DNA of 7,184 nucleotides from positions 1-7,184 of the forward strand of contig JAEWSK010000179.1 in NCBI GenBank assembly GCA_023398345.1. The letters run 5' to 3'. The position numbers were made by a program, and so were the translations under genes. Shown piece by piece: positions 1 through 6,435 of the stretch. The stretch's first letter is position 1, and every line of letters begins with the position of its first letter. Source of the stretch: Armatimonadota bacterium (lineage in GTDB: Bacteria > Armatimonadota > UBA5829). The notes beneath the pieces are model-generated. The model did not search any database. It saw nothing but the letters and a program-made list of their open reading frames with translations, and had not been told where the DNA came from.

Positions 1-1
1 T

Positions 2-559
2 GTTCACGCTTTGCCAGTGGAGTTGGGCAATTGGACAAAGCGCGGTTCAGATGGCGAAGTAAATAGTGGCGTGCTCAAAGGTTGGAATGTCAATAAGGAC
101 AATTTCCTTTTTCGCACATATACGAACCTCAGTGGCGGCAGCGTTGAACTTATGGTCGTTTACAAAGGGCTTGACCGGCGCGAGTGGCATTTGTCTGAAG
201 TGTGCTACGGCGGTTCAGGGTCGAATGTAAAACAGAGCATTGGCAAAGTTCCATGGGCTAGCAAATCAGTGAAAGTCGTCAAGCTCGTTGCTGAAAACGA
301 GAATGAAGGGACGAAAGTAATATCAGTCTACTTTTTTGCAAATGGAAAACATACGGAGTCTGATTTTACAAAGCAGCAGGGATCAATGCTTCTATCCAGA
401 CTTAGTCCGCCTGAGCACGGCTGGGCTTTTGTTCGTGTGACCAGCCCAGTTGTGACATCTGAGGAAGATGCGCAAAATGACATTTGCGAGTTCTTAAAAT
501 CCGCGTCTGATCCGCTTGTTAGAGTGCTGACCTGTCCGGCTAAGCAGGCAGGCATGTAA
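2..559 (+). CDS. EpsI-family (DUF3485) exosortase-associated protein, 5'-truncated
   Basis: The reading frame is open to the left edge, so the N-terminus, probably with a signal or membrane segment, is missing. The TTG at base 11 is an internal Leu codon rather than a convincing start. Numbering from base 2, the visible 185 residues begin with a Pro...Gly-x-Trp segment (LPVELGNW) typical of the start of the EpsI domain. An Arg-x-Tyr strand follows near residue 38, then the signature H63-L-S-E66-V-C68, which matches the family's H-x-P-E-x-C motif but has Ser instead of Pro. An FVRVTSP strand containing R145 comes near the end. EpsI-like proteins are encoded next to, or fused to, exosortases and act in the periplasm in exopolysaccharide or PEP-CTERM processing; their chemistry is not settled. 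The stop lies 8 nt before the next gene, so this is probably the first visible cistron of the operon. The family assignment rests on motif recall, not a search. Confidence 0.8.
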   Translation, partial: VHALPVELGNWTKRGSDGEVNSGVLKGWNVNKDNFLFRTYTNLSGGSVELMVVYKGLDRREWHLSEVCYGGSGSNVKQSIGKVPWASKSVKVVKLVAENENEGTKVISVYFFANGKHTESDFTKQQGSMLLSRLSPPEHGWAFVRVTSPVVTSEEDAQNDICEFLKSASDPLVRVLTCPAKQAGM

Positions 560-567
560 CATAAGTT

Positions 568-1758
568 ATGCGAGTATTGTCACTCCAACATCTTTTTCCC
601 CTGCCGCTGGATTCTGGTGGCAAGATAAAGTCCTACCACATGCTCAAAGCGTTGGCCGGGATCCACGATCTTCGCGCCTTGGCTTATGTAAGAAGCGAGC
701 AAGAACTCTCAATGCTTTCTGATTTGAGACAGATATGTCCAGTGGAGACGATTTATCTCAAGCGCGGTAAGTTAAGGTATTCCTCTGATCTTATAAGCAG
801 TCTGATTGCGCGCAAATCGTTTATTGTCGCACGAGACTTTCGCGCGGAGATGCATCTTGCTGTTTGTAATTGCATTGAGCAGTTCAAGCCTGACGTTATA
901 CATATAGATCACCTACAGATGGCGCAGTTTGTGGATTTCGACGGCCCGTACCGTGTTGTGTTGGACAATCATAATGTTGAGTCGGTGATAATAAAATGTG
1001 CGGCAAGAATGGCGACGGGCATTGCGCAGCGCCTATACGCGACATTGGAATGGCCGAAGCTGCGAAGATACGAACTGGACGTGTGCAATCGATGCGATAG
1101 GGTCATTGTCGTTAGCGATGAAGATAAGGCTACATTGCTGGGACTGGACCCGCGACTGACAAATGTCGAGTCTGTCCCCATAGGCGTGGATATTAACCAC
1201 TATCAACTGATTCCCCGCACAAATGACTCAAAAAATATTTTGTCCATAGGCACGATGTATTGGCCTCCCAATATTGATTCCATGCTCTATTTTTGCCGCG
1301 AAATTCTGCCGTTAATAAAGAACGATATCCCTGGCTGCACGCTAACAATTGCCGGTCAGCGGCCGGTTAATGCGATAAAGCGTTTGGCCCGCGATCCGGC
1401 GATCAGTGTGACGGGATATGTTGATGATGATCGTCTTGCCGCTCACAATTGCGGCGTGTTTGTTGTGCCACTGCGTTCTGGCAGTGGGGTTCGCGTTAAG
1501 ATACTCAATGCACTTGCTATGGGTTTGCCGGTAGTGTCGACATCTGTTGGGGCCGAAGGCTTGGATGTAGTTAATGGCAAGCACCTGCTGATTGCCGACA
1601 GCCCGCGTGATTTTGCTGATGCAGTAAAAAAAGTGCTGGGCGACAATGATCTATCACGTAAGTTGGGTCACAATGGCCGCGAACTTGTGTGCGCCAAATA
1701 TTCGTGGGAAAGGGTAGGGGAGCAACTCTCGTCCCTTTATGACAGGCTTGAAATATGA
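568..1758 (+). CDS. GT4 family glycosyltransferase (GT-B fold), exopolysaccharide locus, first copy
   Basis: This 396-residue protein has the usual length and two-domain GT-B layout of family GT4, without a signal peptide or clear membrane segment, so it should work at the cytoplasmic face. The N-terminal domain has a strand followed by DSGGKI (residues 15-20), the glycine loop near the active site, then IHIDH (111-115) and LDNHN (132-136). The C-terminal domain opens with SIGTMYWPPNID (226-237) and has the sugar-nucleotide region PLRSGSGVRVKI (301-312) followed by PVVST (321-325) and AEGL (329-332). These match the glycosyltransferases found beside exosortases (compare TIGR03087). One oddity is residue 314: it is Asn (AAT, 1507-1509) where GT4 enzymes normally have the second Glu of the E-x7-E motif. 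The ATG at 568 has only a weak ribosome binding site, and it probably relies on translation coupled to the upstream gene. The sugar donor and acceptor cannot be read from the sequence. Confidence 0.9.
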   Translation: MRVLSLQHLFPLPLDSGGKIKSYHMLKALAGIHDLRALAYVRSEQELSMLSDLRQICPVETIYLKRGKLRYSSDLISSLIARKSFIVARDFRAEMHLAVCNCIEQFKPDVIHIDHLQMAQFVDFDGPYRVVLDNHNVESVIIKCAARMATGIAQRLYATLEWPKLRRYELDVCNRCDRVIVVSDEDKATLLGLDPRLTNVESVPIGVDINHYQLIPRTNDSKNILSIGTMYWPPNIDSMLYFCREILPLIKNDIPGCTLTIAGQRPVNAIKRLARDPAISVTGYVDDDRLAAHNCGVFVVPLRSGSGVRVKILNALAMGLPVVSTSVGAEGLDVVNGKHLLIADSPRDFADAVKKVLGDNDLSRKLGHNGRELVCAKYSWERVGEQLSSLYDRLEI

Positions 1759-2942
1759 AGATACTCTTCATTGCGCCGTATGTGCCATCAAGAATACGAG
1801 TTCGCCCGTTTCAAATTATAAAAGAATTGGCCTTGCGGCATGAAGTCTATGTGCTTGCATTGGGTGAAGGCGACAATACGGAAACCCAATGTGTACAAGA
1901 ACTCTCGCGCATAGTTAATGACTTTCGCATAGTGCCGCATCCCAATATCAAAGGCTATGCGCAGGCGCTTGCATCTTTGCCGACGCCGGTGCCAATGTGC
2001 GCGGCATTTTGCAAGTCATCGCATATGAAGCAAGCCGTTCAATATGCGGTGCAAGGCGTACAGTTTGATCTCGTCCACATCGAGCATTTGCGCGCGGCTC
2101 ACTTTGCCTCCTCCTGTGAAAATTTGCCTGTAGTGTTCGATGCTGTTGACTGCTTGACGGGTCTTTTTGGGCAGATGGCCCGCGTAAAGCGCAATCCAAT
2201 TGGCAAGTTTGTGATGATGGAGGAAGCATGGAAGCTGAGACGATACGAGCCTCGCATGTTGGCGCGATTTGACCGTACGGTTTTGACGTCCGAATCCGAG
2301 CGCGACGAACTGACATCGATGAACCCGAACCTGCGCATCGACGTGTTGCCCAACGGTGTCGATACGGATTATTTTTCGCCTAAAGACGAGGTCAAAATAC
2401 CGCATCGCATTGTCTTTAGCGGAAAAATGGGATTTCACCCCAACGCCCAGGCGGCATCGTGGTTTGCCCACAATGTGTTCAATTCGATAAGAGAGAAATA
2501 TACAGATGCTGAGTTTGTTATTGTCGGAAGCGATCCACCTGCGGATGTCAAACAACTGGCAGAGATTCCCGGCATCACAGTAACTGGTTTTGTCGAAGAT
2601 ATCCGACCTTACATTTCATCATCTTGCGTTGCAGTTGTGCCGATGCAAGTTGCAGTAGGTATTCAGAACAAGGTTCTCGAGGCAATGGCTATGGGCATTG
2701 CTGTCGTCGCGACACCAATTGCTACACGCGCATTTGGCAGAAATTGCCCCGGCATAATCGAAGCACCCGATGCAGAAAAGACCATAAAGGAAGTCAGCCG
2801 TCTGTTCTGTGATCCTGAATCGGCGGCAAAAATCGGCGAAGCCGGTCGCAAAGAAGTCGTAAGCAATTTCTCATGGCATTCAAACGTGCAAACACTTGAA
2901 ATGATCTATAATGAAGCTATAATAAGCCATAATTGCCTGTAG
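1755..2942 (+). CDS. GT4 family glycosyltransferase (GT-B fold), exopolysaccharide locus, second copy
   Basis: This 395-residue cytoplasmic GT-B protein begins inside the previous gene's stop codon (ATGA overlap, 1755-1758), a classic sign of coupled translation; an AGG at 1744-1746 could help ribosome binding. The N-terminus carries APYVPSRIRVRP (7-18), a form of the first loop without the paired glycines seen in its neighbour. HIEHL (108-112) and VFDAVD (127-132) follow. The C-terminal domain starts with LPNGVD (198-203) and FSGKMGFHPN (221-230). Its donor-binding region is GIQNKVLEAMAMG (302-314), close to what I recall of the exosortase-associated sugar transferase family TIGR03087, and the conserved Glu is present at E309. 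The protein is therefore predicted to be active, probably adding one sugar to the lipid-linked repeat unit. It resembles the upstream GT4 only at family level, so the pair looks like two different specificities and not a recent duplication. Confidence 0.9.
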   Translation: MKILFIAPYVPSRIRVRPFQIIKELALRHEVYVLALGEGDNTETQCVQELSRIVNDFRIVPHPNIKGYAQALASLPTPVPMCAAFCKSSHMKQAVQYAVQGVQFDLVHIEHLRAAHFASSCENLPVVFDAVDCLTGLFGQMARVKRNPIGKFVMMEEAWKLRRYEPRMLARFDRTVLTSESERDELTSMNPNLRIDVLPNGVDTDYFSPKDEVKIPHRIVFSGKMGFHPNAQAASWFAHNVFNSIREKYTDAEFVIVGSDPPADVKQLAEIPGITVTGFVEDIRPYISSSCVAVVPMQVAVGIQNKVLEAMAMGIAVVATPIATRAFGRNCPGIIEAPDAEKTIKEVSRLFCDPESAAKIGEAGRKEVVSNFSWHSNVQTLEMIYNEAIISHNCL

Positions 2943-2963
2943 GTTTGTGTAGAACTAACATCC

Positions 2964-2968
2964 GGAGG
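2964..2968 (+). promoter_or_regulatory. Ribosome binding site GGAGG supporting a TTG start
   Basis: GGAGG sits 5 nt before the TTG at 2974 and is the best Shine-Dalgarno match in the operon. It supports the unusual TTG start of the membrane transferase gene. The start lies 31 nt after the previous stop, so this gene has its own ribosome entry and does not depend on coupling. Confidence 0.75.
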
Positions 2969-2973
2969 ACTGC

Positions 2974-4791
2974 TTGAGCACAATCATCGAACCAAATCGC
3001 GCCGCAACAGATGCTCCCACTGGCATTTTGAGGCGATTGCCTTGGCGAAAGATACTTTGGATCGCCGGGGTTTTTATTGGCCTTGCGCTGTTTTTGGCTC
3101 TTTACTATAGAGCGACATTTATTGGACTGGCTGATAAATGCGCAATGGATATATCCCAAATTGCCACACAATTACATTCCCATCATTCATACAAGACTTT
3201 GTTTTTGCGGCCTCTCAATGTCGCTATAATTGACAACCCTGACAGTCAGATGTCTGAGCTGAATACGGCTCCACTTTTTCCATGTGCCGTGGCCTTTTTG
3301 TATTCCGTTAAAGGCGGTGCAAGCGATCAGTGTGTAGTTTGGGTTTCAATGCTGTTTATGCTTCTTACGTTGGTGGCGACGTATATTCTCGGCAGAGAAA
3401 TATTCGATTGGAAAACAGGTTTGCTTGCAGCGGCAGTTGTTGGAATAAGCGAGAGCGTCTTAAGAACAGCGATATCCGGCACTGAATGGTCAATGGCCGC
3501 GTTCTTTTTTGTAATGCTGCTTTTGGCGGTCGTAATGCATCATCGAAGTGTGATGCGTGGTTCATACGTGCTCGGATACTGTTGCGCAGGCGCATGCGCT
3601 GTGCTATTGGCTCTTTTGTTCATGACAAACCACATTTTGCTGAGCCTGATAGTGCCTCTTGTGATTTATTTTGCAACGAACAGATATTGCCGAGCATCAA
3701 ATCTGATAGTTTTTCTCATAGTGGCAATGATCGCCGTTGCGCCTTGGGCATATAGGAACGCATCACTGGCCCGCGGATCGATTATTGGAGCGAGTGCATG
3801 GGATATTATGGCAAATACGATCGACTATCCCGGCGATCAGATATACAGGATAACCGACCCCGTAAATCTCAGCTTAATGCGCTGCATTTTGTTTCCCATC
3901 GAGCACTTTGAATCTTTTGCTTCAAAACTAATGTCCAAATCAGCCGAGCTAGCAAATAGCCTTGCGAGTATACTCGGTTTGGTTGTGCTTCCATTTGCTG
4001 TTGTCAGTATTATGTATAGATTTAAGTCAGAATCAGCCAATTTGTTGCGTTGGTTCGCTTATGGCTCAGTTGTTTTGCTAATAGCGATTTTCGCAGCTTT
4101 CAGCGTGGATGCTCGAGCGTTGGTTTTGTTTGCTCCAATAGTGGGCGTTTACGGGGCGGCGTATTTCTTCCTGCTGATGGATTCAAAGGGCCTGCATATC
4201 ATATATGTTAGGATGCTAACTGCCGCCCTTATAATAATTACTTGTTGGCAAGCTTGTTCCACTGTGCTTTGGAATCACAATTCGAGAGCCAACAGCGATG
4301 TGCTAAATAGTAGTGAATACTTTGTATCCCTTGCTGATGCGCAGTTTAGGGGGCTTGTCTATACGGATGTTCCTTGGGTCGCGGCATTGCGCATGGGCAC
4401 TCCGGCTGTGTGGCTTCCGGTCAAAGACAGCGACATTCTCGCAATGTCCAATGTCGGTATTCCAATGCAAGTTGTTGTAATTACTTCTGAGTCAGACAAA
4501 TATCCGACCAGCGAGGCGTGGTATTTAATTCACAAATCAGAGCTTTGGCGCGATTACGTGCGCAACTCACAAGAGTGTATGAAATCATTTGCTGAGCGTT
4601 CCAGACCTCCTGAGGAGTTTATGGAAAAGTTCTCAAGATATATGCGTGAGCGCAAGCGGTCTATATCTGCCGTGGGGTCGCTCAATGGATTTGCCGAGCG
4701 CGATCCGGGCTCCGTAAGAGTGCTATCTGGAAGTGTCGTGAGGGCGGTTCCGGATGACATAATTGTCTTAACCGGCAACCTGAGCAAGTAA
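2974..4791 (+). CDS. GT39-like (GT-C fold) integral membrane glycosyltransferase
   Basis: This 605-residue membrane protein has a short cytoplasmic N-tail, a first membrane segment at about 27-47, and roughly ten further hydrophobic segments to about residue 431 (for example 120-140, 172-188, 198-216, 242-259, 382-402). A soluble C-terminal region of about 170 residues follows. After the first segment comes DKCAMDISQIATQL (54-67). In GT-C enzymes of the ArnT/PMT type the first periplasmic loop carries the catalytic Asp, so D59 is the best candidate, with D54 as an alternative. APWAYRN (256-262) matches the family's Pro-Trp...Arg-Asn motif. In the soluble part YTDVPW (463-468) and AVWLP (478-482) recall a motif common in bacterial GT39 proteins. 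The enzyme would use a polyprenyl-phosphate sugar on the periplasmic side to modify lipid-linked glycan. It is the last gene before the terminator. Substrate is unknown; the family call is firm, the exact subfamily is not. Confidence 0.85.
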   Translation: MSTIIEPNRAATDAPTGILRRLPWRKILWIAGVFIGLALFLALYYRATFIGLADKCAMDISQIATQLHSHHSYKTLFLRPLNVAIIDNPDSQMSELNTAPLFPCAVAFLYSVKGGASDQCVVWVSMLFMLLTLVATYILGREIFDWKTGLLAAAVVGISESVLRTAISGTEWSMAAFFFVMLLLAVVMHHRSVMRGSYVLGYCCAGACAVLLALLFMTNHILLSLIVPLVIYFATNRYCRASNLIVFLIVAMIAVAPWAYRNASLARGSIIGASAWDIMANTIDYPGDQIYRITDPVNLSLMRCILFPIEHFESFASKLMSKSAELANSLASILGLVVLPFAVVSIMYRFKSESANLLRWFAYGSVVLLIAIFAAFSVDARALVLFAPIVGVYGAAYFFLLMDSKGLHIIYVRMLTAALIIITCWQACSTVLWNHNSRANSDVLNSSEYFVSLADAQFRGLVYTDVPWVAALRMGTPAVWLPVKDSDILAMSNVGIPMQVVVITSESDKYPTSEAWYLIHKSELWRDYVRNSQECMKSFAERSRPPEEFMEKFSRYMRERKRSISAVGSLNGFAERDPGSVRVLSGSVVRAVPDDIIVLTGNLSK

Positions 4792-4806
4792 CCTAACACA
4801 CAATGC

Positions 4807-4846
4807 AAAAAAAACGGGCAAGGTCAAAAGACCCTGCCCGTTTTTT
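4807..4846. terminator. Bidirectional intrinsic terminator between convergent genes
   Basis: The stem pairs 4815-4825 with 4830-4840 around an AAAA loop (4826-4829), giving ten base pairs with one A-C mismatch at 4821/4834. Six T residues follow on the plus strand (4841-4846). Eight A residues precede it (4807-4814), which read as a T-run on the minus strand. It therefore serves both the plus-strand operon ending at 4791 and the minus-strand gene ending at 4869. Confidence 0.93.
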
Positions 4847-4868
4847 ATTATGCTTAAAACTCGATTCG

Positions 4869-6011
4869 CTAATTGCGGAAGATCCAACTAAAAGGCAACA
4901 CCGTTCGGACAACATCGAGTACCGATATTCCCGGCTTATGTTCCTTGACGTATATCACATCACCGCGTTTTACCAATGGTTCCTGCGCAGAGCCTGCCAT
5001 AACTTTCGTTAGGTCGATTGTTGTGGCCTCGGCTGCTGCAAGATCTTTTCCGCCTGCATGCATTATTTTTACGTAACGCATGTCCCCCAAGTTTGGAATC
5101 GTGCCACCTGCAACGCCGATTGCCTCACTCAATGTAACTCGCCCTTTGAGCGGATACTGACCGGGACGATGGACTCCGCCAATGACAGTAAAAGAGGAGA
5201 CTTCCAGTTGTGGCACTATTACTGTGTCGCCGGGCTGGAGTTGAATATCAGCAGCCGGATCGCCTGCCATCGCTGCGGCATAGGTGACTTTGATCGGGTC
5301 GGTTACGCCCTGTCTTCTTATTGTTATGCGCTCTGTGTCTGCATCGACCGTCACGTCTCCCATCAGCCCCATTGCCTCGCGAAACGTCATCCCTCGCTTG
5401 ATTGCCAACGTGCCTGTTTTTCCAACTTGGCCGGTCATCATTATGGTGCCCAGCATATCTACACGCTGAACAACAACTGTGTCTCCGGTCTGTAGTTCTC
5501 TATTAAGCGTCAAATCCTCGCCTGAAAGATATTTTGTCAGATCGAGGCTAATTATCTCATTTCCTCTGCGTATATCAACATGTGTAAGATCGGCTGTGTC
5601 GTCATATCCGGCCTGTGCAAGCGCCTGTAAGACGCAATCGCCGACTCCGACCTCCACAAGTCCCTTCTTTGTCACTTGGCCGACTACAAACACCTGCATC
5701 TTTGCCCGTTCAAGAAATTGGGCAGTTACCTGCGGGTTTATAAGCACTTTGGATAGAGCCGCAGTGATAGCCGCTGAAGCATCCGAAGCGTTGAAACCGG
5801 CCACTTTAACCGGATCGACCATCGGCATTGTAATGCAGCCTTCACTGTTGATTTGATAAGGCTTGGTGAAGTTCTGCTCGCCGTCGACTGTAACAGATAT
5901 TACGTCACCAACTGCGAGCTTTGACCCATCAGCCCAAGATATATTTGTCGCCAAAGACATCATTATGGCCAATGCAACTAGAAGTCTACATATGTTCGAT
6001 GATCTGTGCAT
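4869..6011 (-). CDS. Polysaccharide export protein, Poly_export plus three SLBB-like repeats (Wza-like)
   Basis: The 380-residue protein starts with a signal peptide: basic residues R3 and R9, a hydrophobic core at 10-22, and a likely cut after S-W-A27. A Poly_export domain follows at about 30-102, beginning KLAVGDVISV. Three SLBB-like units run at about 105-182 (FVVGQVTKKG), 188-268 (MTGQVGKTG) and 273-357 (VIGGVHRPGQY); each ends in a Gly-Asp-x-(Val/Ile) strand (176-179, 261-264, 350-353). The family forms outer-membrane channels for exopolysaccharide. The tail 361-380 is short and hydrophobic with LPFSW (372-376). Unlike Wza there is no lipobox, since the only early Cys (C8) lies before the hydrophobic core. 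I chose the ATG at 6011 over a GTG at 6062 because the signal peptide begins there, GGGAG lies 11 nt upstream (6027-6023), and the predicted transcript starts near 6061. The gene is convergent with the glycosyltransferase operon and appears to be a single-gene unit. Confidence 0.92.
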   Translation of the reverse strand: MHRSSNICRLLVALAIMMSLATNISWADGSKLAVGDVISVTVDGEQNFTKPYQINSEGCITMPMVDPVKVAGFNASDASAAITAALSKVLINPQVTAQFLERAKMQVFVVGQVTKKGLVEVGVGDCVLQALAQAGYDDTADLTHVDIRRGNEIISLDLTKYLSGEDLTLNRELQTGDTVVVQRVDMLGTIMMTGQVGKTGTLAIKRGMTFREAMGLMGDVTVDADTERITIRRQGVTDPIKVTYAAAMAGDPAADIQLQPGDTVIVPQLEVSSFTVIGGVHRPGQYPLKGRVTLSEAIGVAGGTIPNLGDMRYVKIMHAGGKDLAAAEATTIDLTKVMAGSAQEPLVKRGDVIYVKEHKPGISVLDVVRTVLPFSWIFRN

Positions 6012-6067
6012 TTGATAGCAGTCTCCCTTGTTCTTGAGCAAAAGTAGAAGTGTTTGCTCCACATCAC

Positions 6068-6096
6068 ATTATTCCTCTAAGTTATGCGCGCGTCAA
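6068..6096 (-). promoter_or_regulatory. Sigma70-type promoter for the SLBB export gene
   Basis: Read on the minus strand, TTGACG (6096-6091, 5 of 6 to consensus) is followed by a 17-nt spacer and AATAAT (6073-6068, 5 of 6). Transcription would begin near 6061, leaving a leader of about 50 nt before the ATG at 6011. This is the best promoter match in the window. It rules against the alternative GTG start at 6062. Confidence 0.6.
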
Positions 6097-6257
6097 ATGT
6101 TTATTCGCTCCGAGCACATTGAATCAATACGAAATCGACTGGTTGGTAGTTCCATTAGGCCATATGACGTACGTAAACTCACAACATGCGCGATCCGTTT
6201 AGGGAAATCATTGAAAAAACTGGTATTTTTGCCAGGGTCTTTTGTTAACGCATCTTG
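6097..6257. other. Core of the divergent intergenic region, no gene seen
   Basis: No convincing coding frame, RNA gene or repeat is visible here. The one notable feature is a palindrome ACGTACGT at 6167-6174, within a near-palindrome at 6165-6176 (one mismatched pair). It lies about 70 bp from the minus-strand -35 element and about 84 bp from the candidate plus-strand -35, so it could be an operator for the two divergent genes; this is speculation. A weak CTGG...CCAG inverted repeat (6220-6235) is too short to mean much. Confidence 0.4.
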
Positions 6258-6286
6258 TTGACAATGGCCTACCTGCATGGTAATCT
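6258..6286 (+). promoter_or_regulatory. Candidate promoter for the secreted tail-anchored protein gene
   Basis: A perfect TTGACA at 6258-6263 is followed by exactly 17 nt and TAATCT at 6281-6286. The latter keeps the three most conserved -10 bases (T1, A2, T6) but matches only 3 of 6 overall. Transcription would start near 6293, giving a leader of about 143 nt. A second, weaker possibility is TATATT at 6390-6395, which has no good -35. Confidence 0.4.
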
Positions 6287-6292
6287 TCAGAT

Positions 6293-6430
6293 AGTATTTT
6301 TTGTAGTGCTAGTAGTGTATTGGCCTTAGCGAGCATGCTTTGAGATGCGAGGCCGAACATATTTTTAGGTACGCAAAGACGTGCTGTAGTATATTGTTAC
6401 TGCCCTAGAGGCAGTAGAGATAGAAGGTGA
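6293..6430 (+). promoter_or_regulatory. Hairpin-rich 5' leader (possible regulatory RNA) ending in a ribosome binding site
   Basis: Three hairpins occur in a row. The first pairs 6320-6326 with 6350-6356 (core GGCCT/AGGCC) and has an inner GCAT/ATGC stem (6333-6336 with 6345-6348). The second pairs 6368-6373 with 6380-6385 around a CAAAGA loop, including two G-T pairs. The third is a perfect 7-bp stem, TACTGCC (6398-6404) with GGCAGTA (6410-6416), around CTAGA. The ribosome binding site AAGGTGA at 6424-6430 begins 8 nt after the last stem. The layout suits translational control or a riboswitch-like leader, but I do not recognise it as a known class. The stems were found by eye, without energy calculation. 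Confidence 0.3.
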
Positions 6431-6435
6431 GATGG

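Noticed and set aside
2016..2555. Long minus-strand open frame (179 codons) inside the second GT4 gene, with others nearby at 1948-2316
   Set aside because: It lies fully antisense to a gene with clear family motifs, its translation has no recognisable domain, and no ribosome binding site or promoter stands out.
5058..5495. Plus-strand open frame of 145 codons within the SLBB gene
   Set aside because: It is antisense to the well-supported export gene. Its Cys- and His-rich translation is the kind produced by reading a real gene backwards.
6220..6235. CTGG...CCAG inverted repeat between A-rich and T-rich stretches, considered as a terminator
   Set aside because: The stem is only 4 bp with an 8-nt loop, and no gene ends before it.
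6028..6261. Plus-strand open frame of 77 codons across the divergent intergenic region
   Set aside because: It overlaps the predicted minus-strand promoter and leader, has no convincing ribosome binding site, and gives no recognisable protein.
6320..6345. Possible sigma-54 promoter, considered because some PEP-CTERM genes are controlled this way
   Set aside because: No GG-N10-GC spacing with the expected flanks fits. The TGGC near 6321 is followed by CA, not GC, at the right distance.
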